Below are positions 7,836 through 15,497 of a stretch of 64,000 nucleotides of DNA, one piece after another (within the stretch, counting starts at the first letter, position 1; every line of letters begins with the position of its first letter). The DNA is from an uncultured Eubacteriales bacterium (GTDB lineage: Bacteria; Bacillota; Clostridia; Christensenellales; Borkfalkiaceae). Below the pieces are notes generated by a model. The model was not told the origin of the DNA. It did not search any database and was given only the letters and a program-made list of their open reading frames with translations. The stretch covers positions 62,001-126,000 of the forward strand of contig CAJLKN010000002.1 of assembly GCA_905207235.1 (NCBI GenBank). The letters run 5' to 3'. Made by a program: the position numbers and the translations under genes.

Positions 7836-8282
7836 CCAGCCGTATTCCACGAAATGCACTCCGTCGTAAAATGCTCTGAGTGCGGTTTTTCTGTCGTCTA
7901 TAAGATTTTCGGGCAGATTGTCGCAGTCAAACCATTCGAGAGCCGAACACTTTTCCGGTTCGCCTATACAGGGCTCCCCTTCAAATTTTTCAAGCGCAAA
8001 ATAACCGTAGCAATAAGTCACGCCTTCATCCTGCTTGTAAATAAATGTAAAAAAGCGGAAATCTTCGGGTCGCGCGGAAATTTTCAGTTCCTCCGCGCAT
8101 TCCCTCGAGCAAGCCATGCTCATGCTTTCGCCCTTTTCGACGTGTCCAGAACAGGCAAAATCCCACATTCCGTCGGCAAAACCCGTATTTTTTCGTCTTT
8201 GCAGAAGAATGCGCCCTCGCCCGCCCTCGTTTTTTATAATAAGCACGACGACGGACGTCGGCGTTAGAAACCTTTCAGCCAT
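7827..8282 (-). CDS. Nudix hydrolase
   Basis: A 151-residue protein has a clear Nudix box, GHVEKGESMSMACSRECAEE starting near residue 46. It keeps the metal-binding glutamates of REx(2)EE; the usual final glycine position is lysine. The flanking region (QRRKN..FADGMWDFACSG upstream, ALEWFD downstream) matches Nudix enzymes acting on nucleoside di- or triphosphate derivatives. The substrate cannot be deduced. The ATG overlaps the purB stop as TAATG, so it is coupled to purB, and it is the last gene of the comEB-ppi-purB operon. Confidence 0.9.
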   Translation of the reverse strand: MAERFLTPTSVVVLIIKNEGGRGRILLQRRKNTGFADGMWDFACSGHVEKGESMSMACSRECAEELKISARPEDFRFFTFIYKQDEGVTYCYGYFALEKFEGEPCIGEPEKCSALEWFDCDNLPENLIDDRKTALRAFYDGVHFVEYGWEK

Positions 8283-9718
8283 TACACTCTTACTTCGCCT
8301 TTGAGCCCCAGACTGCCCTCGTTTTCTTTGAGAATGGGATCAATTTCGTTGGCGATAAACTCTTCCGTCTGCTGGGGCGCTCTGCCTATAAACTTCGACG
8401 CGTCGAGAATTTCGTCAAGTTTATCGTGAACGGGAGCAAACATTTCATCTTTTTTGATGAGGTCGATTAGATTGTTATCGAGCCCCCTCTCCTTGACGTT
8501 TTTGCCTGCCTCCATGGAAAGCACCCTTATTCTTTCGTGCAGCTCCTGACGGTTGCCGCCCGCCTTGACGCACTCCATCATTATATTTTCGGTTGCCATG
8601 AATGGAAGCTCCGCGGCGATGTGCTTTGCAATAACCTTTTCGTAAACGACGAGATTTTCGCTTACGTTCATATAAATATTGAGTATGCCGTCAACCGCGA
8701 GGAATGCCTGCGCGTTGACAATTCTTCTGTTAGCCGAATCGTCGAGCGTTCTTTCAAACCACTGGGTCGATGCCGTTATAGCGGAATTGAGGGGAAGCGA
8801 AATGACGTAACGCGCAAGAGAGCCTATGCGCTCGCAGCGCATGGGGTTGCGCTTGTATGCCATTGCGGAGGATCCTATCTGCGATTTTTCGAATGGTTCC
8901 TCTATTTCCTTCATATTCTGAAGAATTCTTATATCGTTGGAAAATTTATACGCGCTCTGCGCAATCTGCGAGAGAACGCACAAAACGTTATAATCGTATT
9001 TTCTGGGATAGGTCTGACCCGTTACGCCGTAAATTCTGTCGCATCCCATCTTGGAAACTACGCGCTTTTCAAGTTCCTTTACCTTGTCGGTATCGCCGTT
9101 GAACAGCTCCATGAAACTTGCCTGCGTGCCCGTAGTGCCCTTTACTCCGCGCAATTTGAAGCATTTTTCAAGATGAACTAAATTGTCATAGTCCATCATC
9201 AGATCCTGAAGCCACAAAGTTGCGCGCTTGCCTACCGTTGTAAGCTGTGCGGGCTGAAGGTGAGTAAAGCCCAGCGTGGGCAGGTCTTTATATTTAAGTG
9301 CGAATTTTTTGAGCTTGTCAATGACGTTCACAAGTTTGCTTTTAATTATGGAGAGCGCGTCGCGGATTATGATGAGTTCCGAATTGCAATCGACGAAACA
9401 GCTCGTAGCGCCGAGGTGAATGATGGGCATTGCAGATTTTGCCTGACTGCCGAACGCCTTCACATGCGCCATTACGTCGTGGCGCACCTCTCTTTCAAAC
9501 TTTTCTGCCGTTTCATAGTTGATGTCGTCGGCATATTTTTTCATTTCGGCAATCTGGGCGGGCGTAATATTCAGCCCGAGCTCCATTTCAGCCTCCGCAA
9601 GTGCTATCCACAGCCTGCGCCAGAGTTTAAAGCGCTTATCGTCGGAAAAATTTTCCGACATCTGCCTGCTTGCGTACCTTGTGATGAGTGGATTTACATA
9701 AACCGAGTTGTCTATCAT
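8282..9718 (-). CDS. purB: adenylosuccinate lyase
   Basis: This enzyme cleaves SAICAR and adenylosuccinate, releasing fumarate, in purine synthesis. The fumarase/aspartase signature GSSAMAYKRNP (about residues 281-291) is intact. H-containing motifs DVMAHVKAFG (near 85) and the TSCFVD segment that follow the lyase fold are also visible. The 478-residue length fits the longer PurB type found in many Firmicutes and Bacteroidetes. ATG at 9718 is preceded by CGGAG. No other purine genes are nearby; neighbours are a small membrane protein upstream and a coupled Nudix hydrolase downstream. Confidence 0.97.
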   Translation of the reverse strand: MIDNSVYVNPLITRYASRQMSENFSDDKRFKLWRRLWIALAEAEMELGLNITPAQIAEMKKYADDINYETAEKFEREVRHDVMAHVKAFGSQAKSAMPIIHLGATSCFVDCNSELIIIRDALSIIKSKLVNVIDKLKKFALKYKDLPTLGFTHLQPAQLTTVGKRATLWLQDLMMDYDNLVHLEKCFKLRGVKGTTGTQASFMELFNGDTDKVKELEKRVVSKMGCDRIYGVTGQTYPRKYDYNVLCVLSQIAQSAYKFSNDIRILQNMKEIEEPFEKSQIGSSAMAYKRNPMRCERIGSLARYVISLPLNSAITASTQWFERTLDDSANRRIVNAQAFLAVDGILNIYMNVSENLVVYEKVIAKHIAAELPFMATENIMMECVKAGGNRQELHERIRVLSMEAGKNVKERGLDNNLIDLIKKDEMFAPVHDKLDEILDASKFIGRAPQQTEEFIANEIDPILKENEGSLGLKGEVRV

Positions 9719-9741
9719 TTTTAGCTCCGTAAATTTATATA

Positions 9742-10092
9742 TTATTTATCTGTAATTTCTTTTTCTGTATTTTTGTCTGCCGCGCCATCTCCGACAGCAA
9801 TATTGTCGGCTTGCGCGATTTTTGCCGAGCGCCTCTTTTCAATCAGGTGAGAAACGAGCAGGTAAATGAACCCTGCCACGGGCAAAGCAATAAAAGTGCA
9901 GCCGACTATAACCATAAGCATGCCTATGGCGACGGCAGATTTTTTCTGATCTATGAGCAGAGAATAATCGGGCGCAGTTACAGAAATCTGCTTTCCGATC
10001 GCAACCGAATACATTATTATACCCGTAATTATGCAGATGAGCGCGGCGACTGCTATGCCTGCGAGAATATAAACGAGAAGTTTCTTATTCAT
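9742..10092 (-). CDS. small two-helix membrane protein of unknown function
   Basis: The 116-residue product has a hydrophobic helix at about residues 7-32, a short extracytoplasmic or loop region (IGKQISVTAPDYSLLIDQKKSA), a second helix at about 54-79, and a charged cytoplasmic tail rich in Lys, Asp and Glu. I do not recognise a family. The start ATG lies one base after the cyclophilin stop and the stop lies 23 bp before purB, so it is translated as part of that operon. The ribosome binding site is weak. It is probably a real gene, because it fills the gap exactly and has coherent topology. Confidence 0.65.
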   Translation of the reverse strand: MNKKLLVYILAGIAVAALICIITGIIMYSVAIGKQISVTAPDYSLLIDQKKSAVAIGMLMVIVGCTFIALPVAGFIYLLVSHLIEKRRSAKIAQADNIAVGDGAADKNTEKEITDK

Positions 10093-10093
10093 A

Positions 10094-10615
10094 TCAGAAT
10101 TTCACCGGAGCGGGGTAATCTGCGCCGAATGTTTCCACGCTCATGCTCTTTATTACCTGAGGCTTTTTAGGTTTATCGTGGAAGTCGGTCGCAACCGACG
10201 CTATGGCATCGACGACATCCATTCCCCCAATCACCTTGCCGAAAGCCGCATACTGTCCGTCGAGATAAGAAGCGTTGGCATGCATAATGAAAAACTGCGA
10301 ACCAGCGCTGTTGGGCGACATTGCGCGCGCCATGGAAATTACGCCGCGGGAATGCTTTATGTCGTTTCCGCTGAACCCGTTCAGAGAAAACTCGCCTTTT
10401 ATCGTATATCCGGGACCGCCCGTTCCCGTACCGTTGGGGTCGCCGCCCTGTATCATAAATCCGCTTATGACGCGGTGAAATGTAAGTCCGTCGTAAAAGC
10501 CGCTTTTAGCGAGGCTTATAAAATTATTTACGGTGTTGGGCGCTTTTTCGGGATAGAGTTCCAGAACTATGCGTCCGCCGTCTTCCATTGTTATAGTTAC
10601 CTGAGGTTTGTTCAT
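10094..10615 (-). CDS. peptidyl-prolyl cis-trans isomerase, cyclophilin type
   Basis: A single-domain cytoplasmic cyclophilin of 173 residues. Conserved active-site segments are visible: FHRVISGFMIQGGDPNGTG (residues 45-63, with the catalytic arginine in FHRV), SMARAMSPNSAGSQFFI (near 94-110) and the YAAFGKVIGGMDVVD segment. No signal peptide or membrane helix. It accelerates X-Pro isomerisation during folding. It lies between the dCMP deaminase gene (17-bp gap) and the small membrane protein gene (1-bp gap). Confidence 0.95.
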   Translation of the reverse strand: MNKPQVTITMEDGGRIVLELYPEKAPNTVNNFISLAKSGFYDGLTFHRVISGFMIQGGDPNGTGTGGPGYTIKGEFSLNGFSGNDIKHSRGVISMARAMSPNSAGSQFFIMHANASYLDGQYAAFGKVIGGMDVVDAIASVATDFHDKPKKPQVIKSMSVETFGADYPAPVKF

Positions 10616-10632
10616 TTTTTATACCTTTAAAA

Positions 10633-11085
10633 TTATAAATTTTCGTACTTTTCCACAGAAACGCCCGCTTCGGCGAACAACTGCATAGAGAATTTGTCGG
10701 GATAGCCTTCCTTATAAACGACGCGCGAAATGCCGGAATTTATGATAATTTTCGCGCATATAACGCAGGGCTGGTGCGTGCAGTAGAGCGTGCAGCCTTC
10801 AACGCTGCAACCTACCCTCGCCGCCTGAATTATGGCGTTCTGTTCGGCGTGAACGGCGTAACAGATTTCCTGCATCGTGCCGCTGGCGATATTGAGTTTA
10901 TTGCGCAGACATTCACACTTATCGACGCAACTTTTAATGCCCTGAGGCGCGCCGTTGTAGCCCGTAGCGATTACTCTTTTATTTCTTACGATTATCGCCC
11001 CGACATGCCTGTTTTCCTTGAAACAGCTCGACCACGAACCGACGAGTTCGGCCATTTCCATAAAACGCTTGTCCCATTTATCCAT
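10633..11085 (-). CDS. comEB: dCMP deaminase (ComEB-like cytidine/deoxycytidylate deaminase)
   Basis: This zinc-dependent deaminase is expected to convert dCMP to dUMP for thymidylate synthesis. The zinc and proton-transfer motifs are visible: HAEQNAI (about residues 80-86) and CTHQPCVICAK (about 107-117). An N-terminal extension (RNKRVIATGYNGAPQGIKSC) is typical of the ComEB/deoxycytidylate deaminase group rather than cytidine deaminases. An additional Cys-rich segment with CVDKCECLRNK may bind a second zinc, as in other family members. ATG at 11085 follows CGGAG at seven bases. It is the first gene of the operon running to the Nudix gene, divergent from groES. Confidence 0.93.
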   Translation of the reverse strand: MDKWDKRFMEMAELVGSWSSCFKENRHVGAIIVRNKRVIATGYNGAPQGIKSCVDKCECLRNKLNIASGTMQEICYAVHAEQNAIIQAARVGCSVEGCTLYCTHQPCVICAKIIINSGISRVVYKEGYPDKFSMQLFAEAGVSVEKYENL

Positions 11086-11118
11086 ATTAAAACTCCGAGC
11101 AATTCTGTCTTTTGATTT

Positions 11119-11147
11119 ATCTTACCATATTTTTCTTTAAAATGCAA
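11119..11147 (-). promoter_or_regulatory. promoter of the comEB-purB operon
   Basis: On the minus strand TTGCAT (11142-11147), 17-bp spacer and TAAGAT (11119-11124) sit 34 bp ahead of the comEB ATG. Good spacing, moderate box matches. Confidence 0.55.
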
Positions 11148-11165
11148 TTTTTTAGTTTCTTATGT

Positions 11166-11194
11166 TTGACTTTATTTTGGTCAGTTTATAAATA
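11166..11194 (+). promoter_or_regulatory. groES promoter with overlapping inverted repeat (no CIRCE)
   Basis: TTGACT (11166-11171), a 17-bp spacer and TAAATA (11189-11194) precede groES; TATAAA at 11187 is an alternative -10 box. The -35 region contains TTTGACTTTATTTTGGTCA, which holds a TGAC-N9-GTCA inverted repeat and, read on the other strand, an AGTCAAA heptamer like half of a CtsR operator. The canonical CIRCE sequence (TTAGCACTC-N9-GAGTGCTAA) is not present in the 150-bp gap. Confidence 0.5.
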
Positions 11195-11235
11195 TATTTG
11201 AAAAATAATTAAAATTTTTCGGAGGAAACGGTTAT

Positions 11236-11520
11236 ATGAATATAAAACCTTTATTCGACAAGGTAGTTGTCGAAGGCGTTAAAGCCGAAGAAAAGACCAA
11301 ATCGGGACTTTATCTTACGGCTGCGTCCCAGGAAAAACCCGCCGTATGCGTAGTAGTTGCTGTCGGCCCCGGCGGAATTATCGACGGCAAGGAAGTTAAA
11401 ATGCAGGTAAGCGTCGGCGATAAGGTGCTCCTCTCCAAATACAGCGGCACCGAAGTAAAGGTTGACGGAAAAGAATACACGATTATCCGCCAGAGCGACA
11501 TTCTGGCTATAGTTGAATAA
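11236..11520 (+). CDS. groES: co-chaperonin GroES
   Basis: The 94-residue GroES cap protein forms the heptameric lid of the GroEL chamber. The N-terminus NIKPLFDKVVVE and the mobile-loop region EEKTKSGLYLT (residues 17-28), then VGPGGIIDGKEV and the C-terminal YTIIRQSDILAIVE, fit the family. ATG at 11236 follows GGAGG at about ten bases. It is 18 bp upstream of groEL, one operon on the plus strand opposite to most neighbours. Confidence 0.98.
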   Translation: MNIKPLFDKVVVEGVKAEEKTKSGLYLTAASQEKPAVCVVVAVGPGGIIDGKEVKMQVSVGDKVLLSKYSGTEVKVDGKEYTIIRQSDILAIVE

Positions 11521-11538
11521 TAAAGGAGAATTTTTATT

Positions 11539-13170
11539 ATGGCAAAACAGATTAAATACGGCGACGACGCGAGAAAAGCGCTCGAAAAAGGCGTTAACGT
11601 CATAGCCGATACCGTTAAAATCACTCTCGGTCCCAAGGGCAGAAACGTCGTGCTCGACAAAAAGTTCGGCGCACCCCTCATCACTAACGACGGAGTTACC
11701 ATCGCAAAAGAAATAGAGCTTGAAGACCCCTTCGAAAATATGGGCGCACAGCTCGTCAAGGAAGTTTCCACAAAGACCAACGACGTGGCAGGCGACGGCA
11801 CCACTACGGCTATGGTTCTCGCCCAGGCGATAATTCGCGAAGGACTTAAAAACCTCGCAGCGGGCGCTAATCCCATAATCCTTAAAAAGGGTATCGCTTC
11901 CGCCGTTGATACCGCGGTAGAAAAGATTAAGTCCATTTCCAAACCCGTTGAAAATAAACTTGCAATTTCACAGGTAGCTTCTATATCCGCAGGCGACGAA
12001 ACAATAGGCAACCTCATTGCCGACGCAATGGAAATTGTCGGCAAAGACGGCGTTATCACCGTTGAAGAGGGCAAATCGATGACCACCGAACTCACCACCG
12101 TAGAGGGCATGCAGTTCGACAGAGGTTACGCTTCCGCATACATGGTTACCAACACCGATAAGATGGAAGCCGTTCTCGACAACCCCTACATCCTCATCAC
12201 CGATAAGAAAATTTCTTCTTTGCAGGAAATTCTTCCCATAATCGAGCCCATCGCTCAGCAGGGCGCAAGACTTCTGATAATAGCCGAAGACGTTGAAGGC
12301 GACGCGCTCGCTTCCCTCATTGTCAACAAACTTAAAGGCGTTCTCAACTGCGTAGCAGTTAAAGCACCCGGCTTCGGCGACAGAAGAAAGGCTATGCTCG
12401 AAGATATAGCAATCCTTACGGGCGGCACTGTGGTTTCCTCCGACCTCGGATACGAATTCAAGAACGTTACACCCGATATGCTCGGCAGAGCCGCACAGGT
12501 CAAGGTTGACAAAGACAATACCACCATCATCAACGGTTCGGGCGATTCCGAAGCAATCAAGGCGAGAGTTAACTCCATCAAAGCTCAGATTGCAGAAACG
12601 ACTTCCGAATACGATAAGGAAAAACTTCAGGAGCGCCTTGCTAAACTTGCAGGCGGCGTAGCCGTAATTAACGTTGGCGCGGCAACCGAAGTTGAAATGA
12701 AAGAAAAGAAACTCCGCATAGAGGACGCTCTTGCCGCAACTCGCGCAGCAGTCGAAGAAGGCATCGTTCCCGGCGGCGGCGTAGCCCTCCTTTCCACTAT
12801 TCCCGAACTCACAAAGCTCGTAAAATCGCTTACCGGCGACGAAAAGACGGGCGCAAGCATAGTTCTGAAAGCTGTTGAAGAACCCCTTCGCCAGATCGCT
12901 AAAAACGCAGGTCTTGACGGTTCGGTAATCGTAAATAATATCGTTTCTTCCAGAAAGCCCAACTACGGCTATGACGCACTCAAAAACCAGTACACGGATA
13001 TGGTTAAGAGCGGCATAATCGACCCCACGAAGGTCGCTCGTTCGGTACTTCAGAATGCAGCTTCCGTTGCTGCAACTCTGCTGACGACCGAAAGCATTGT
13101 AACCGATATCCCCGCACCCGCTCCCGCAGCTCCTATGGGCGCAGGTCCCGATATGGGCGGAATGTACTGA
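11539..13170 (+). CDS. groEL: chaperonin GroEL
   Basis: The 543-residue 60-kDa chaperonin has the N-terminal MAKQIKYGDDARKALEKGV, the ATP-binding AGDGTTTAMVLAQAI (about residues 85-99), the apical domain and the signature AAVEEGIVPGGG (about 404-415). The C-terminus ends in a Gly/Met-rich GAGPDMGGMY, a short version of the usual GGM tail. Start at 11539 follows AAAGGAG. It is followed by a strong terminator. Encapsulates and folds client proteins with GroES; presumably heat-shock controlled, though no CIRCE element is seen. Confidence 0.99.
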   Translation: MAKQIKYGDDARKALEKGVNVIADTVKITLGPKGRNVVLDKKFGAPLITNDGVTIAKEIELEDPFENMGAQLVKEVSTKTNDVAGDGTTTAMVLAQAIIREGLKNLAAGANPIILKKGIASAVDTAVEKIKSISKPVENKLAISQVASISAGDETIGNLIADAMEIVGKDGVITVEEGKSMTTELTTVEGMQFDRGYASAYMVTNTDKMEAVLDNPYILITDKKISSLQEILPIIEPIAQQGARLLIIAEDVEGDALASLIVNKLKGVLNCVAVKAPGFGDRRKAMLEDIAILTGGTVVSSDLGYEFKNVTPDMLGRAAQVKVDKDNTTIINGSGDSEAIKARVNSIKAQIAETTSEYDKEKLQERLAKLAGGVAVINVGAATEVEMKEKKLRIEDALAATRAAVEEGIVPGGGVALLSTIPELTKLVKSLTGDEKTGASIVLKAVEEPLRQIAKNAGLDGSVIVNNIVSSRKPNYGYDALKNQYTDMVKSGIIDPTKVARSVLQNAASVAATLLTTESIVTDIPAPAPAAPMGAGPDMGGMY

Positions 13171-13225
13171 TAAATCGAATTTAAGATAACTAAATCGATT
13201 TAATTTAAATTGCAAAATTAAATAT

Positions 13226-13262
13226 AAAAGCCCCCGAGCGTACAGCTCGGGGGCTTTATTAT
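13226..13262 (+). terminator. groESL terminator
   Basis: A 13-bp stem AAAGCCCCCGAGC / GCTCGGGGGCTTT with loop GTACA followed by ATTATTG lies 57 bp after the groEL stop. The flanking A tract means it could also stop transcription on the minus strand. Confidence 0.9.
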
Positions 13263-13376
13263 TGTAAATTATCTGATTTTTTATTTATTGGAATTGGACT
13301 ATTCAATCAAATAGTCATGCAACAGACAAAAGACAGACTATTTTTCTTTGAAAAGGGCATTTTTATTTATAATCAA

Positions 13377-14600
13377 TTATTTTTTCAGCTTTTCCAAAAT
13401 GCGGCGCAATGCGCACTTGCCATGCTCATAGGTAAGTCCGCCCTGAAAATAAGCGATATAGGGCGGCTTTACGGGTCCGTCGGCGGAAAGTTCAATCGAC
13501 GCGCCCGAAACGAACGTGCCGGCCGCCATTATAATCTGATCGTCGTATCCCGGCATATCCCACGGCTCGCAGGTTACAAAACTATCTACGGGCGAAGCGT
13601 ACTGCACTTCCCTTATGAAATCAATCATCTTGTCCGCGCTGTCAAACTGTATGCAGCGGGTGATGTCGTAAGGCATTTTATCTATCGACGGATAATTGAT
13701 AAAGCCGAGATCCGTTAGGGCAATTCCTATAAGAAGGGAACATTTGAGAGCCTGCGCCACTGTGTGAGGCGCCATAAAAAGACCCTGATAAAAATATCTG
13801 TAACCGCTCTCGAACGAGCCGACTTCCAGTCCGATTGAGGGCGCAGTCAGCCTTCTTCCTATTTTTTCGATATATTCTTCCTTGCCGCAGATATAACCGC
13901 CCGTAGGAGCAATTCCGCCGCCCGCGTTTTTTATAAGAGAACCCGCGATTACGTCAGCACCTAAGTCGGTAGGTTCGCACTTTTCGACAAACTCCCCGTA
14001 GCAATTATCGACGAAAATACATCCTTCAAAGCCCCATTTTCTTACAAAATCACATACTTTTCCTATCTCTTCGCAGGAAAAAGCGTCGCGCAGTTCATAT
14101 CCGCGGGAACGCTGAATATATACTACTTTTACACTTTTATTGAGCGATTTTTTTATCGCTTCGAAATCAAAATTACCTGTTTTTGTCAGATTGCAGCAGG
14201 TAAATTTTACCCCGTAGTCTTTCAAAGAACCTATATTTTCGCCTAAAATAACGGGGCGGATGGTGTCGTAAGGCATGCCGCTCACGCATAACAGCTCATC
14301 ACCCGGCATTAGCAATCCGAACAAGGCAACGGAGAGCGCATGCGTACCCGAAAGCAGATGGGGAGAAACGATGCCCATTTCCGCGCCGAACGCGTCGGCG
14401 TAAATCTGCCCGAGGCAGTCCCTTCCCTCGTCGCCGTAACCGTAGCCCGAAGTGCCCGCAAAATGGCGTACAGCTATTCTGTTTTTTCTGAACGCTTCTA
14501 AAACCTTATTCTGATTGGCGTAAGCGATGCCGTCAATCTCATCAAATTTATCTTTAAGACGATTTTCGCAATCTTTAATATAATTTTCAAAATTATCCAT
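13377..14600 (-). CDS. methionine gamma-lyase family PLP protein (YnbB-like)
   Basis: The 407-residue PLP-dependent protein belongs to the Met_gamma_lyase family annotated from B. subtilis YnbB ('aluminium resistance protein'). Visible hallmarks are AGTSGYGYGDEGRD (about 49-62), SPHLLSGTHALSVALFG (78-94), and the lysine-containing DVIAGSLIKNAGGGIAPTGGY near residues 215-235, where the Schiff-base lysine is expected. True methionine lyase activity is not established for this family. ATG at 14600 has GGAG at seven bases and overlaps miaA by 8 bp. It is the last gene of the miaB-mutS-mutL-miaA operon; association with the miaA region is also seen in Bacillus. Confidence 0.88.
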   Translation of the reverse strand: MDNFENYIKDCENRLKDKFDEIDGIAYANQNKVLEAFRKNRIAVRHFAGTSGYGYGDEGRDCLGQIYADAFGAEMGIVSPHLLSGTHALSVALFGLLMPGDELLCVSGMPYDTIRPVILGENIGSLKDYGVKFTCCNLTKTGNFDFEAIKKSLNKSVKVVYIQRSRGYELRDAFSCEEIGKVCDFVRKWGFEGCIFVDNCYGEFVEKCEPTDLGADVIAGSLIKNAGGGIAPTGGYICGKEEYIEKIGRRLTAPSIGLEVGSFESGYRYFYQGLFMAPHTVAQALKCSLLIGIALTDLGFINYPSIDKMPYDITRCIQFDSADKMIDFIREVQYASPVDSFVTCEPWDMPGYDDQIIMAAGTFVSGASIELSADGPVKPPYIAYFQGGLTYEHGKCALRRILEKLKK

Positions 14601-15495
14601 TCAAAAGCTCCAAAACTTTTTCCGCGCTTGCCTCCTGCGGATTAAGCCATATAATTTTAGGCAGTTTTTTGAAAAAAGTAATCTGTCTTTTTGCGTAATG
14701 TCGCGTATTTTTCTTTATTATATCACGCATAGTACTTTGCGAATAGCCATTTTTAAGACCTTCAAGCACTTCCTTGTACCCAATCGCCTGCATTGACTGG
14801 CAATTTTCCGTAATGCCGCGCTCGACAAGTCCCTTAACCTCTTCAACAAGTCCGCGTTCGAACATTTCGTCAACTCTCAAATCAATGCGCTTGTAAAGCT
14901 CTTCCCTCGGGTAATCCATGGCAACCGCAAGATAATCATATTTGGGAATAAGCTCGTCGCGCTGTTCGGATTTTCGCTTTCCGCTCAGTTCAAAAATTTC
15001 CAGAGCGCGTATGACGCGCTTTGTATCGTTGGGGTGAATTGTACGCGACGAGGGCTCATCAACGCTCTGCAAAAGAGAAAAGAGATAATCTTTCCCCCTT
15101 TCGTTAAGAATTTTTGCATATTTTTCGCGCACCGCCTCATCGCCCCGCGTGCCGCCGTAACCGAAATTGAATAATAGAGAATTGATATAAAAACCTGTAC
15201 CGCCGCAAATTACGGGAATTTTGCCCCGCTCGAATAATCTGTTAAGGTGCACCCCTGCGGCTGACTTATAGTCTGACACGGAATATTTTTCGTAAGGTTC
15301 CGCGACATCAATCATTGAATGAGGCACGCCGAGCATTTCTTCTTCCGTCGGTTTGGCGGTACCGATATTAAGCCCTTTATAAATAAGTTGGGAATCCGCC
15401 GAAATTACTTCCGAATTAAGCCCCAGGGCGCACCGCGCGGCAAGCGTCGTTTTTCCCGTAGCCGTTGCGCCGCATATCACAAGCACTTTTTTCAC
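14593..15495 (-). CDS. miaA: tRNA dimethylallyltransferase
   Basis: Transfers dimethylallyl from DMAPP to A37 of tRNAs reading UNN codons; MiaB later adds the methylthio group. The P-loop ICGATATGKTTLA is at residues 7-19. SADSQLIYKGLNIGTAKP, VPHSMIDV and CGGTGFYINSLL are the conserved family blocks, with the MQAIGYKE motif near residue 235. The start is GTG at 15495 with AAGGAT upstream; mutL ends two bases before. It shares an operon with miaB, the other gene of the same modification pathway. No hfq gene follows, unlike in Bacillus. Confidence 0.97.
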   Translation of the reverse strand: MKKVLVICGATATGKTTLAARCALGLNSEVISADSQLIYKGLNIGTAKPTEEEMLGVPHSMIDVAEPYEKYSVSDYKSAAGVHLNRLFERGKIPVICGGTGFYINSLLFNFGYGGTRGDEAVREKYAKILNERGKDYLFSLLQSVDEPSSRTIHPNDTKRVIRALEIFELSGKRKSEQRDELIPKYDYLAVAMDYPREELYKRIDLRVDEMFERGLVEEVKGLVERGITENCQSMQAIGYKEVLEGLKNGYSQSTMRDIIKKNTRHYAKRQITFFKKLPKIIWLNPQEASAEKVLELLNG

Positions 15496-15497
15496 GG

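Noticed and set aside
11086..11235. CIRCE operator upstream of groES
   Set aside because: The 9-N9-9 CIRCE repeat is absent; only a short TGAC-N9-GTCA repeat is present.
11968..13215. 415-codon open frame on the minus strand opposite groEL
   Set aside because: It is a codon-bias shadow of groEL: composition is Cys/Tyr/Phe-rich, no known domain, no ribosome binding site, and groEL is certain.
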